Source of the DNA: Bacillota bacterium
Lineage (GTDB): Bacteria > Bacillota > Clostridia > Tissierellales > Tissierellaceae
Length of the DNA stretch: 44,045 nucleotides
Direction of reading: 5' to 3'
Assembly: GCA_030602225.1 (NCBI GenBank)
Contig: JAUWAD010000006.1
Location: 1-44,045 of the forward strand
The notes under the pieces were generated by a model. That model did no database searches. It was not told the DNA's origin and worked only from the letters and a program-made list of their open reading frames with translations. Below, one piece after another: positions 34,486 through 42,660 of this stretch; positions within the stretch are counted from its first letter, which is position 1; each line of letters starts with the position of its first letter. The position numbers and the translations under genes were made by a program.

Positions 34486-34908
34486 ATGAGGTTGTCAACT
34501 AAAGGTAGATACGGTCTTATGGCAATGTATCAATTAGCTCAGGACCACGGACAAGGACCAATATCTTTGAAGTATGTTGCTGATAAGCAAGGCTTATCTG
34601 AAAATTACCTTGAGCAATTATTCTCCAGCCTTAAGAAGGATGGACTTCTTAATAGTGTAAGAGGAGCCTATGGTGGATATATGCTATCAAGAACTCCTGA
34701 TGAGATAACAGTGGGAGAGGTTTTAAGATCCCTTGAGGGTCAGATGTCTCCATCTGAATGTGTGGATCAGGGATATGACTGTAACAGGGAAGATAATTGT
34801 GCAACAAGGTGGGTATTGGGTAAAATCAAGGATAGTATCGATCAAGTCATTGATTCTATAACTTTAGCTGATATGGTGAATGACAGCGTTGATTTTGAAA
34901 AGATATAG
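34486..34908 (+). CDS. iscR: Rrf2-family transcriptional regulator, IscR-like
   Basis: A 140-residue winged-helix regulator of the Rrf2 family that probably senses Fe-S cluster status. The N terminus MRLSTKGRYGLMAMYQLA and the recognition region GLSENYLEQLFSSLKKDGLLNSVRG are typical. Three cysteines C92, C99 and C105 (Cx6Cx5C) match the cluster-ligating set of IscR-type proteins. It begins the iscR-iscS-iscU operon, as in many bacteria, so it should control cluster biogenesis and its own synthesis. GAGGTGATT directly upstream supports ATG 34486. In some Firmicutes the closest family member is CymR (cysteine metabolism), but the three cysteines favour IscR. Confidence 0.9.
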   Translation: MRLSTKGRYGLMAMYQLAQDHGQGPISLKYVADKQGLSENYLEQLFSSLKKDGLLNSVRGAYGGYMLSRTPDEITVGEVLRSLEGQMSPSECVDQGYDCNREDNCATRWVLGKIKDSIDQVIDSITLADMVNDSVDFEKI

Positions 34909-34919
34909 GAGGCTTTAAA

Positions 34920-36098
34920 ATGGGAAAAATGATTTATATGGATCATTCCGCAACTACTCCAGTTAAGAAGGAAGTATTGGATGAAATGCTACCCTATTTC
35001 TCAGAGTACTATGGAAATCCATCCAGCATTTATCAATTAAGTAATCAATCAAAAATTGCAATAGATACGGCAAGGCAAAGAGTTGCCAAAGCTCTTGGAG
35101 CTAAGAAGACGGAAATTTACTTTACAGGTGGAGGATCTGAATCCGACAACTGGGCAATAAAAGGTGTGGCCTTTAAAAACTTTGATGAGGGTAACCACAT
35201 TATAACAACAAAAATTGAGCATCACGCAGTGTTACACACTTGTGAATACTTAGAAACCAAGGGATTTGAAGTGACTTATCTTGAAGTGGATGAGTACGGA
35301 ATGATAAACCTTGAGGATCTGGAAAATGCAATCAAGGATACAACTATCCTAATATCCATAATGTTTGCCAACAATGAAATTGGAACAATTCAACCCATAA
35401 AGGAAATTGGAGCCATTGCTAAGAAGCATGGAGTGCTTTTCCACACTGATGCTGTTCAGGCAGTGGGAAGTGTTGAAATTGATGTAAAGGATATGAATAT
35501 CGACCTATTATCCCTTTCTGCCCACAAGCTATATGGACCAAAGGGTGTGGGAGCACTATACATTAGACAGGGTATCAAGATAGATCCACTTATTACAGGT
35601 GGAGCACAGGAGAGAAACAAAAGAGCTGGTACTGAAAACATAGCAGGTATTGTTGGCCTTGGAAAGGCTATTGAGCTTGCATATGACAATCTTAATGAAA
35701 ACAACAGTAAGCTTATATCCCTTAGGGAGAGATTGATAAAGAACATATATGAAAAGATAGATTATGTAAGACTAAATGGCCACCCCAGTGAAAGACTGCC
35801 TGGAAATGTGAACTTCTGTTTCCAGTTTATCGAAGGTGAAGCATTGTTGTTAAGTTTGGATATGATGGGTATTGCAGGCTCCAGCGGTTCTGCCTGCACA
35901 TCAGGAAGCCTTGATCCATCCCATGTGTTACTTGCAATAGGATTACCCCATGAGATTGCTCATGGATCCTTGAGATTGTCATTGGGAACGGCAAACACAG
36001 AGGAAGAGGTTGATTATGTGGCTGATTCCCTTGTGGGAATAGTGGACAGATTAAGGAAAATGTCACCATTATATGAAAAAGTTCAGGGGGGAAATTAA
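34920..36098 (+). CDS. iscS: Cysteine desulfurase (NifS/IscS type)
   Basis: PLP enzyme that takes sulfur from cysteine as a persulfide and gives it to the IscU scaffold. The 392 residues start with MIYMDHSATTP, contain the PLP lysine K203 in SLSAHKLYGPKG and the active cysteine C326 in SSGSACTSGSLDPSHVL, the longer loop of group I (NifS/IscS) enzymes. TAGGAGG (34906-34912) is 7 nt before ATG 34920; the ATG at 34929 is less well placed. The stop overlaps the iscU start (TAATG), so desulfurase and scaffold are coupled. Confidence 0.96.
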   Translation: MGKMIYMDHSATTPVKKEVLDEMLPYFSEYYGNPSSIYQLSNQSKIAIDTARQRVAKALGAKKTEIYFTGGGSESDNWAIKGVAFKNFDEGNHIITTKIEHHAVLHTCEYLETKGFEVTYLEVDEYGMINLEDLENAIKDTTILISIMFANNEIGTIQPIKEIGAIAKKHGVLFHTDAVQAVGSVEIDVKDMNIDLLSLSAHKLYGPKGVGALYIRQGIKIDPLITGGAQERNKRAGTENIAGIVGLGKAIELAYDNLNENNSKLISLRERLIKNIYEKIDYVRLNGHPSERLPGNVNFCFQFIEGEALLLSLDMMGIAGSSGSACTSGSLDPSHVLLAIGLPHEIAHGSLRLSLGTANTEEEVDYVADSLVGIVDRLRKMSPLYEKVQGGN

Positions 36099-36535
36099 TG
36101 TATTCAGAAAAAGTTATGGAGCACTTTATGCAACCTAAAAACGTGGGTGAAATAGAGAATGCCGATGGAATAGGTGAAGTAGGAAACGCCAAGTGTGGAG
36201 ATATAATGAAGATGTATTTGAAAATTGAAGGAGAAGTAATAACTGATGTGAAATTCAAGACCTTTGGATGTGGATCTGCCATTGCTTCATCAAGCATGGC
36301 CACAGAGCTTATAAAGGGTAAGACTGTCACAGAGGCTATGAATCTAACCAATAAGGCTGTTGCTGATGCACTGGATGGACTTCCACCAGTTAAGATGCAC
36401 TGCTCAGTTTTGGCAGAGCAGGCAATAAAATCAGCTCTTATTGATTATTCCCATAAATCTGGGGTAAAAATTGAAGGATTAGAAGATGTGGACTTTGATG
36501 ATGAACATCTGCATGATCTTCCAGAAGAAGACTAA
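36098..36535 (+). CDS. iscU: Fe-S cluster assembly scaffold protein, IscU/NifU N-terminal type
   Basis: The scaffold on which [2Fe-2S] or [4Fe-4S] clusters are built with sulfur from IscS. The 145 residues have the three cluster cysteines C33 (in NAKCGD, with D35), C58 (in FGCGSAIASSS) and C102 (in KMHCSVLAEQAI), and the LPPVK chaperone-binding segment at 95-99. The C-terminal tail after about residue 127 is strongly acidic (DVDFDDEHLHDLPEED) and goes beyond the conserved core. One-base overlap with iscS. A and B cluster carriers or hscAB genes are not present in the window. Confidence 0.95.
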   Translation: MYSEKVMEHFMQPKNVGEIENADGIGEVGNAKCGDIMKMYLKIEGEVITDVKFKTFGCGSAIASSSMATELIKGKTVTEAMNLTNKAVADALDGLPPVKMHCSVLAEQAIKSALIDYSHKSGVKIEGLEDVDFDDEHLHDLPEED

Positions 36536-36546
36536 TCAAGACTATT

Positions 36547-36598
36547 AAAGACTTTGGTTCGATGGCTTTATTCATCCAGCCATGGTCTTTTATTTATT
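36547..36598 (+). terminator. Imperfect stem-loop after iscU, possible terminator
   Basis: AAAGAC (36547-36552) pairs with GTCTTT (36585-36590), and ATGGC (36562-36566) with GCCAT (36579-36583), with an asymmetric internal loop, followed by a T-rich run. The right arm and T-tract lie just upstream of the next gene's ribosome binding site. Confidence 0.45.
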
Positions 36599-36611
36599 TG
36601 AGGTGAAGAAT

Positions 36612-37811
36612 ATGGGTATATCACAAGCTCCAGTATTATTCGTACAATTGGTGTGGATATTAACTGCAATACTACTTGCCTTTTCCATATATTATCTAAT
36701 ACATATTGGAAATAGGTTTGTTCCTGCTAAGAAGGTAATCAAATACAACACAAAAGTAATACTATGGACAATAATATCCCTATTTGCCCTTTATTTCATC
36801 AAGGGTATTTTCAGTAGATATCAGTTGGTTTCTGATACGTTCTTTACCATCATAATTTCCATAATTATTGCCTATTTCTTAAATCCCCTTGTGAATTATT
36901 TTCAGAAGAGAGGGTTTAATAGAACACTGGCTACTGGAATTGTCTATCTATTGATCCTTGGAGTATTTGTGATCCTATTTGTTCTGGTATTGCCAAGAAC
37001 TGGTAGAGAAATCAGAAGACTGGCTACTAATCTACCAGCATATATAACTAATCTTACCACCTGGTCCCAGACCTTCTACGGAAGATATACTGATACCGTG
37101 GGAGAAATGCCTGAACTTATGGTATCCATAGAGAGAATCTTCTCCCAGAATATAGACATGATTCAATCAAGTATTGCAGCTGGTGTGGAGAAATTCGTAC
37201 TGGGTATTGTTGGACTTTTTTCAAGAATTATAAGCTGGATTCTTACTCCAATTCTTACCTTCTACTTTCTATCGGATAAGGATCACTTCATTGAAAGGAT
37301 AAAGAAGCTGATTCCAAGGAATAAGGAGGAGGAGATTCTAGCCTTAGCCAGGGAAATTGATGATGCGCTATCATCATTCATCAGGGGAAGACTATTCATG
37401 GCAGTTGTTGTGGGTATAGCAACAACAATTTTCCTCTTTTTAGTTGGTGTGGAATTTGCCATAGTAATCGGATTCATAACTGGACTTGCAGATATTATTC
37501 CATACATTGGACCATTCCTGGGTTTTCTACCGGCTGTGGTGTTCGCCTTCATATCCAGTCCAATCAAAGCTCTTTGGGTTGGGATTTTCTTCATCCTTAT
37601 TCAATGGGCTGAGAACAATATCCTTGCACCAAAGGTACTGGGAAAATCCACAGGAATCCATCCACTGACAATACTACTATCCATAATCGTGGGTGGTACC
37701 ATATTTGGAGTTATGGGAATGATACTTTCTGTTCCTTTCGTATCTGTTTCCTTAATCCTATATAAGTATTTCAAGGAGAAAATCAACCAGAGAATTGCTT
37801 CAAAAGCCTAG
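36612..37811 (+). CDS. AI-2E family transporter (YrrI-like polytopic membrane protein)
   Basis: A 399-residue integral membrane protein of the AI-2 exporter (AI-2E/PerM) superfamily with about eight hydrophobic segments. Signature blocks are IIAYFLNPLVNYFQKRG, the SWILTPILTFYFLSDKD region, the FIRGRLFMAVVVG loop and the late LADIIPYIGPFLGFLPA and QWAENNILAPKVLG segments. Members have been tied to autoinducer-2 or ion export, but the substrate cannot be read here. Position directly before alaS matches B. subtilis yrrI-alaS. ATG 36612 is chosen, because GAGGTGA (36600-36606) precedes it and the upstream ATG at 36582 overlaps the stem-loop. Confidence 0.9.
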   Translation: MGISQAPVLFVQLVWILTAILLAFSIYYLIHIGNRFVPAKKVIKYNTKVILWTIISLFALYFIKGIFSRYQLVSDTFFTIIISIIIAYFLNPLVNYFQKRGFNRTLATGIVYLLILGVFVILFVLVLPRTGREIRRLATNLPAYITNLTTWSQTFYGRYTDTVGEMPELMVSIERIFSQNIDMIQSSIAAGVEKFVLGIVGLFSRIISWILTPILTFYFLSDKDHFIERIKKLIPRNKEEEILALAREIDDALSSFIRGRLFMAVVVGIATTIFLFLVGVEFAIVIGFITGLADIIPYIGPFLGFLPAVVFAFISSPIKALWVGIFFILIQWAENNILAPKVLGKSTGIHPLTILLSIIVGGTIFGVMGMILSVPFVSVSLILYKYFKEKINQRIASKA

Positions 37812-37817
37812 TTAAAA

Positions 37818-37846
37818 TTGACAAACGCTCGCTATTACTTTAAAAT
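37818..37846 (+). promoter_or_regulatory. Sigma-A promoter of alaS
   Basis: TTGACA (37818-37823), a 17-nt spacer and TAAAAT (37841-37846). The predicted start near 37853 gives a leader of about 60 nt containing a GC-rich hairpin. Confidence 0.85.
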
Positions 37847-37864
37847 AGTATAGATAGTATACTA

Positions 37865-37880
37865 CCTCCCCAAGGGGAGG
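37865..37880 (+). promoter_or_regulatory. GC-rich hairpin in the alaS leader
   Basis: CCTCCC pairs with GGGAGG across a CAAG loop, followed by ATTTTCT. It is too short to be a T-box and lacks a proper T-run. Its CCTCCCC arm could mimic anti-Shine-Dalgarno sequence, and its GGGGAGG arm a Shine-Dalgarno sequence. Its function is not known. Confidence 0.5.
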
Positions 37881-37911
37881 ATTTTCTAAATTTAGGATGG
37901 GGTGTTGTGAT

Positions 37912-40548
37912 ATGAAAAAAGTTGGACTTCATGAAATAAGAAAAGAATATTTGGATTTTTTCAGAGAAAAAGGTCATCTAGTGGCCCCAAGTTTTTCCCT
38001 TGTGCCAAAAAATGACAAGTCATTATTACTAATAGGTGCTGGAATGGCTCCACTTAAGCCTTACTTTACTGGAGATGCAACACCACCTAACACCAGAATG
38101 GCAACTTGTCAGAAGTGTATTAGAACTGGTGATATAGATAATGTGGGTAGAACTGCAAGACATGCAACCTTCTTTGAAATGCTTGGAAACTTCTCCTTTG
38201 GGGATTACTTTAAAAAAGAAGCTACAGCATGGGCATGGGAGTTTCTAACTGAAAGAATGGGACTTAACCCTGATGATTTATGGGTAAGTGTTTATCATGA
38301 GGATGATGAAGCATATGAAATTTGGAACAAGATGGTTGGAGTTCCTGAAGAGAAGATTGTAAGACTTGGCAAGGAAGATAACTTCTGGGAACTGGAAGTT
38401 GGTCCATCTGGTCCATGTTCTGAAATTTACGTTGATAGAGGAGAGGCTTTTGGCTGTGGTCACGAAGACTGTAAGCCAGGATGTGACTGTGATAGATTCC
38501 TAGAAGTGTGGAATCTTGTATTCACCCAGTTCGACAAGGATGAAAAGGGAGTTTACCATCCACTACCAAATCCAAATATAGATACTGGGATGGGTCTTGA
38601 GAGAATTGCTGCAATAATGGAAAATGTTGATACCATATTTGATATTGGTGCAATTAAGGATATTCTTGATAGGGTATGCACAATATCTGGATATAAGTAC
38701 AAGTCTGATCCTGATAAGGATGTTTCCGTAAGACTTATCACAGACCACACAAGAGCTATGACATTCCTTGTTTCCGATGGAGTTATTCCAAGTAACGAAG
38801 GAAGAGGTTATGTTCTTAGAAGACTTATTAGAAGGGCTGCAAGACATGGAAAACTCCTTGGCATAGAAAAGGGATTCCTGGATGAAATGGCTGGAGTTGT
38901 TATTGACTCCTGGTCTGTGGAGTACAAGGAGCTTAAGGAAAATGAAGCTCAGATTAAAAAGGTAATAAGAACTGAGGAAGGTAAGTTCCAGGAAACCATA
39001 AATCAAGGTCTTTCAATCCTTGATGAATATATTGATGAAATGAAGGAGAAAAACCTTGAAGTCTTCTCCGGAGAAAGAGCATTTAAACTTTACGATACAT
39101 TTGGATTCCCATTGGAGTTGACAAAGGAAATCCTAAATGAAAAGGGAATAAAACTAAACGAGGAAGAATTCAACAACCATATGGAAGAACAAAGACAAAG
39201 AGCAAGAAGTGCAAGACTTGAAACCGATGGTGGTTGGGGTGGAAAAGAGGATGAGGAACTAACTAAAGGCATACAGAGTAAATTCCTTGGTTACCTAGTA
39301 ACAAGTTCAACTTCCAAAGCCATAGCCCTATTTAAGGAAGGGGAAAGGGTTAGTCTACTTTCTGATGGAGAGTATGGCTCTGTAATCCTTGATGAGACGC
39401 CATTCTATGGAGAATCCGGTGGACAGGTGGGAGATAAGGGAGTATTCATCTTTGATGGTGGAAAGGCCATAGTTGAAGATACTAAGCTTACCAAGGAAGG
39501 GGCTCAGATTCACCTTATCAAAGTGGAAGAGGGAACCCTCAAGGAAGATATGATGGTGGAGGCAAAGGTTGAGGATGAGCTTAGAGATTCCACAAGAAGA
39601 AACCACTCTGCTACTCATCTTTTACACAAGGCTCTAAAGACTGTTCTTGGATCCCATGTAAATCAGGCTGGATCCCTTGTGACTCCCACAAGACTTAGGT
39701 TTGACTTCTCTCACTTTGAGGGAATCAGCAAAGAGGATATTGGAAGGATAGAAGAAATAGTAAATACCCATATCCTAGCTGGACATGCTGTAAAAACTGA
39801 GGAGAATACCTTAAAGGAAGCTCAGGAAAGAGGAGTTATCGGTCTGTTTGAAGAAAAGTATGGTGAAACTGTTAGAGTTGTAAGCATGGGTGATTATTCC
39901 ATGGAACTTTGTGGTGGAACCCACGTTTCTAATACTGGACAGATTGGATTATTTAAGATAGTATCTGAGGCTAGTATAGCTTCTGGTGTAAGAAGAATTG
40001 AAGCCCTTACTGGTAAGAATGTTTACCAATATATAAATGAACTGGAAAATGATGTGGAGGAAGTTGCCCACATTATGAAGTCCACAAAGGCTAACATCAA
40101 GGATAGAGCACAAGGTGTAATGGAAGAATTAAAGGAAAAGGATAGAGAGATATCCAAGTTAAAGGATAAGCTTTCATCCAACATAGCTGATGAAATACTA
40201 TCCAGTGTGGTGGATGTTGATGGAATCAAACTTATAACCTATACTGTCAGTGACCTTGACATGAATGGACTTAGAAATCTTGGAGATGAACTAAAGGCAA
40301 GGCTGCACTCAGGTGTGGTAGTTCTTGCATCAACCCTAGATAACAAGCTTTCCTTCGTTGCAATGGCAACAAAGGATGTTACAGAAAAAGGTGTTCATTC
40401 AGGTAATATCGTAAAACATGTGGCATCATTAACCGGTGGAAGCGGTGGAGGAAGACCTGAAATGGCCCAAGCCGGAGGTAAGGATGTTAACAAGGTTAAG
40501 GAAGCAATGGATTCAGTGATGGAGTTTGTTAAAGGCCAGATAAAATAA
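37912..40548 (+). CDS. alaS: Alanyl-tRNA synthetase
   Basis: Class II synthetase that charges tRNA-Ala and edits mischarged Ser/Gly. The 878 residues run from the aminoacylation domain (FFREKGHLVAPSFSLVPKND; TFFEMLGNFSFGDYFK) through the editing domain with metal ligands H565 and H569 (HSATHLLH) and C667 and H671 (CGGTH), to the C-terminal DHHA1-type domain with GGSGGGRPEMAQAGG. ATG 37912 is preferred (MKKVGLHEIRKEYLDFF, GGGGTG 7 nt upstream); an in-frame ATG at 37897 would add MGCCD. It has its own promoter and a leader hairpin. The order yrrI-like, alaS, ireB matches Bacillus. Confidence 0.97.
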   Translation: MKKVGLHEIRKEYLDFFREKGHLVAPSFSLVPKNDKSLLLIGAGMAPLKPYFTGDATPPNTRMATCQKCIRTGDIDNVGRTARHATFFEMLGNFSFGDYFKKEATAWAWEFLTERMGLNPDDLWVSVYHEDDEAYEIWNKMVGVPEEKIVRLGKEDNFWELEVGPSGPCSEIYVDRGEAFGCGHEDCKPGCDCDRFLEVWNLVFTQFDKDEKGVYHPLPNPNIDTGMGLERIAAIMENVDTIFDIGAIKDILDRVCTISGYKYKSDPDKDVSVRLITDHTRAMTFLVSDGVIPSNEGRGYVLRRLIRRAARHGKLLGIEKGFLDEMAGVVIDSWSVEYKELKENEAQIKKVIRTEEGKFQETINQGLSILDEYIDEMKEKNLEVFSGERAFKLYDTFGFPLELTKEILNEKGIKLNEEEFNNHMEEQRQRARSARLETDGGWGGKEDEELTKGIQSKFLGYLVTSSTSKAIALFKEGERVSLLSDGEYGSVILDETPFYGESGGQVGDKGVFIFDGGKAIVEDTKLTKEGAQIHLIKVEEGTLKEDMMVEAKVEDELRDSTRRNHSATHLLHKALKTVLGSHVNQAGSLVTPTRLRFDFSHFEGISKEDIGRIEEIVNTHILAGHAVKTEENTLKEAQERGVIGLFEEKYGETVRVVSMGDYSMELCGGTHVSNTGQIGLFKIVSEASIASGVRRIEALTGKNVYQYINELENDVEEVAHIMKSTKANIKDRAQGVMEELKEKDREISKLKDKLSSNIADEILSSVVDVDGIKLITYTVSDLDMNGLRNLGDELKARLHSGVVVLASTLDNKLSFVAMATKDVTEKGVHSGNIVKHVASLTGGSGGGRPEMAQAGGKDVNKVKEAMDSVMEFVKGQIK

Positions 40549-40560
40549 TTAAAAATACAA

Positions 40561-40627
40561 ATAATAGTATATTGTGGAAGGTATATCTTTCACAATATAC
40601 CATTATCATTTAAGTTTTTTAAATGAT
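40561..40627 (+). other. Two overlapping hairpins between alaS and ireB
   Basis: The first is a 16-bp near-perfect stem with one mismatch (40561-40576 with 40591-40606) and a 14-nt loop. The second is a 9-bp stem (40605-40613 with 40619-40627) with a GTTTT loop. They share bases at 40605-40606. Neither has a classical T-run after it, so they could be a weak terminator or an mRNA 3'-end structure of alaS. Confidence 0.55.
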
Positions 40628-40656
40628 AAAAAATTGATACCAAAGCCTTTAACATA

Positions 40657-40665
40657 TGGTATAAT
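40657..40665 (+). promoter_or_regulatory. Extended -10 promoter for ireB
   Basis: TGG followed by TATAAT (40660-40665), about 20 nt before the ireB start. The only -35-like hexamer (TTGATA at 40634) is too far away (20-nt spacer). Confidence 0.6.
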
Positions 40666-40685
40666 ATAGAATAAGGGGTGGTATT

Positions 40686-40949
40686 GTGAATGATAAAATG
40701 AATGAAACAATGAAATTTGAGGCCACTAAGGAAACACCGGTAGAACCAAAGGAAATATTATTTTCAGTTTTCGAATCATTGGAAGAAAAGGGATACAATC
40801 CCATTAACCAAATTATAGGGTACATCCTATCTGGAGACCCAACCTATATTACAAGCCATAACAATGCAAGGACGTTAATTAGAAAGATCGAGCGAGACGA
40901 GTTGTTGGAGGAATTACTTCGAGCATACTTAAAGTGCAATAAAGATTAA
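40686..40949 (+). CDS. ireB: IreB family regulatory phosphoprotein (UPF0297)
   Basis: An 87-residue small cytosolic protein of the YrzL/IreB family. The core from [58 protein letters not shown] matches the family over its whole length. In Enterococcus, IreB is phosphorylated on N-terminal threonines by the PASTA kinase IreK and affects cephalosporin tolerance; here the N terminus has threonines at T8, T14 and T17. The start is GTG 40686, supported by AGGGGTGG upstream. It is the first gene of the cluster leading to ruvX, as in Bacillus yrzL-yrrK-yrzB. Confidence 0.93.
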   Translation: MNDKMNETMKFEATKETPVEPKEILFSVFESLEEKGYNPINQIIGYILSGDPTYITSHNNARTLIRKIERDELLEELLRAYLKCNKD

Positions 40950-40957
40950 TCATAATG

Positions 40958-40986
40958 AGATGGGTGGCAAAATGGGCTATCCATCT
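40958..40986 (+). other. Hairpin between ireB and the aldo/keto reductase gene
   Basis: An 11-bp stem with two G-T wobbles (40958-40968 with 40976-40986) and a 7-nt loop, followed only by a short T-rich tail. It may attenuate transcription or be an mRNA end. Low confidence in any function. Confidence 0.45.
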
Positions 40987-41017
40987 TCATTTATGTTAAA
41001 ATAAGGGGTAGAAGGAT

Positions 41018-41965
41018 TTGGAAAGAGTATATTTAGGTAGTACTGATATAAAGGTTTCAAGATTATGCTTTGGGTCACTTACCATGACTCCATTTCAGGC
41101 TAATCTTTCCATTAAGGAAGGTGCAGACCTTATAAAATACGCCTATGAGAAGGGAATAAACTTCCTTGATACTGCTGAGATCTATGAAAACTACCAGTAT
41201 ATAAGAGAGGGAATAAGGAGCATAAGAAGAGATGACTATGTCCTGTCAACAAAGACCTATGCATATACACAAGAGATGGCTGAGGAGTCATTAAAAAAGG
41301 CACTTAAAGAACTTGACACAGACTATATAGACCTATTTCTTCTGCATGAACAAGAAAGCATACATACCATCAGAGGACATTTCCCAGCCATTGAGTATCT
41401 TCTAAAAGCCAAGGAAAAAGGCTATATTAGAGCCTTGGGCATTTCAACCCATAAGATAGAAGGGGTTAGGGGATTTAATAAAATAAAGGAACTTGATGTT
41501 ATTCACCCCATAGTTAATAAGGGTGGAATTGGAATTCATGATGGAACTATTCAGGATATGCTCCAGGAATTAAAGAGATCCCATGAAATGGGTAGGGGAA
41601 TCTATGGAATGAAACCCCTAGGTGGGGGACACCTTATTGATTCCGTGGAGGATGCATTTAATTTTGTAAGGGACTTACCCTATATCCATTCCATAGCCAT
41701 TGGTATGCAATCCCAGGATGAAATTGATGCTGATGTTTCATTGATGGAAAATGGGTATATAAAAGAGGAATTGAAAAAAAATCTAAAGATGGTTAATAGA
41801 AGACTGATCGTCCATGACTATTGTCAGGGATGTGGAAATTGTGTAGAAAGATGCCAGCAAGGGGGAATTACTTTGATGGATGGACACGCAACCCCCAATG
41901 ATAAGTGCATCCTTTGTGGCTATTGTGCCACAGTGTGTCCGGAGTTTTGTATAAAAGTTATATAA
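41018..41965 (+). CDS. Aldo/keto reductase with C-terminal double [4Fe-4S] ferredoxin domain
   Basis: A 315-residue NADPH-type oxidoreductase. The N-terminal TIM barrel has the aldo/keto reductase catalytic set D51, Y56, K79 and H110 (DTAEIYENY; STKT; DLFLLHEQ). After about residue 262 a ferredoxin domain follows with two Cx2Cx2Cx3C motifs: C269, C272, C275, C279 and C297, C300, C303, C307. The fusion suggests electron exchange with ferredoxin or flavodoxin, not only NADPH. Substrate is unknown. The start is TTG 41018 with AAGGGG (41003-41008) upstream. It lies between ireB and ruvX. Confidence 0.93.
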   Translation: MERVYLGSTDIKVSRLCFGSLTMTPFQANLSIKEGADLIKYAYEKGINFLDTAEIYENYQYIREGIRSIRRDDYVLSTKTYAYTQEMAEESLKKALKELDTDYIDLFLLHEQESIHTIRGHFPAIEYLLKAKEKGYIRALGISTHKIEGVRGFNKIKELDVIHPIVNKGGIGIHDGTIQDMLQELKRSHEMGRGIYGMKPLGGGHLIDSVEDAFNFVRDLPYIHSIAIGMQSQDEIDADVSLMENGYIKEELKKNLKMVNRRLIVHDYCQGCGNCVERCQQGGITLMDGHATPNDKCILCGYCATVCPEFCIKVI

Positions 41966-41975
41966 TGGAGAGAAT

Positions 41976-42386
41976 ATGGAAAGAATACTAGGACTAGATA
42001 TTGGAGAAAAGAGAATTGGAGTTGCAGTTAGCGACCCACTGGGTTATACAGCCCAGGGTGTAAAGACCATACACCGAGAAAGTAAAGTTAAGGATATGAA
42101 GGAGATAGAAGATCTTCTTATCCAGTATGAAATAAAGAAGGTAGTTGTTGGAATGCCAAAGAACATGAATGGTAGCATTGGTCCATCAGGGGAAATGGTT
42201 AAAAAAGTTGCTGAGAAAATAAAGAATAAGTTTAATATAGAGCTGATATATGTTGATGAAAGACTTAGTACTGTCTCCGCAGAAAGGATCCTTATTGAAG
42301 GAGATGTAAGAAGAGAAAACAGAAAAAAGGTTATCGATATGGTAGCTGCAACCTATATCCTGCAGACTTATCTGGATACAAAGTAA
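41976..42386 (+). CDS. ruvX: Putative Holliday junction resolvase / pre-16S rRNA nuclease RuvX
   Basis: A 136-residue RNase H-fold nuclease of the YqgF/YrrK family. The N terminus RILGLDIGEKRIGVAVSD holds the catalytic aspartate D8; the YVDERLSTVSAE block and the C-terminal KVIDMVAATYILQ block supply further acidic residues. Members process the 5' end of 16S rRNA in E. coli and have been proposed as resolvases; the substrate here cannot be told from sequence. GGAGAGA (41967-41973) supports ATG 41976. It is 10 nt after the reductase gene and 12 nt before the DUF1292 gene. Confidence 0.94.
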   Translation: MERILGLDIGEKRIGVAVSDPLGYTAQGVKTIHRESKVKDMKEIEDLLIQYEIKKVVVGMPKNMNGSIGPSGEMVKKVAEKIKNKFNIELIYVDERLSTVSAERILIEGDVRRENRKKVIDMVAATYILQTYLDTK

Positions 42387-42398
42387 AGGGGGATATTT

Positions 42399-42647
42399 AT
42401 GACTGAAAAACACGTATTTTTTGATGAATTGGGAAATGAGATCGAGTTTGTTGTAAAGGCTAAGTTCAGCCTTGATGAAGAAGATTATGTAGCACTATTA
42501 CCTGCAAATGAAATAGATGCAATGACATATATTTTAAAGATTGAATTGGATGAAAACGGAGATGAAATCTTGGTTGGAATCGATGATGACGAACTGGATG
42601 AAGCTAAGGAAGCATACGAAGAATTGTTAAAACAACAATTACAATAA
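42399..42647 (+). CDS. DUF1292 family protein (YrzB-like)
   Basis: An 82-residue, strongly acidic protein of the DUF1292 family. The N-terminal VFFDELGNEIEFVVKAKFSLDEEDYVALLP and the following YILKIE-type beta strands fit the family, and the C terminus is rich in Asp and Glu. Function is unknown. It sits in the conserved position after ruvX, as yrzB does in B. subtilis. AAAGGGGG upstream supports ATG 42399. It ends 13 nt before the Fur-family gene. Confidence 0.9.
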   Translation: MTEKHVFFDELGNEIEFVVKAKFSLDEEDYVALLPANEIDAMTYILKIELDENGDEILVGIDDDELDEAKEAYEELLKQQLQ

Positions 42648-42660
42648 GGGTGGTGTGACT

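Noticed and set aside
35827-36351. A 174-codon open frame on the - strand across iscS and iscU
   Set aside because: It lies wholly over two well-recognised + strand genes with conserved motifs, has no plausible ribosome binding site or family signature, and looks like a shadow frame.
37812-37911. A T-box leader for alaS, by analogy with asnS and leuS
   Set aside because: The interval is only about 100 nt and lacks the TGGNACCGCG core, so it cannot be a T-box.
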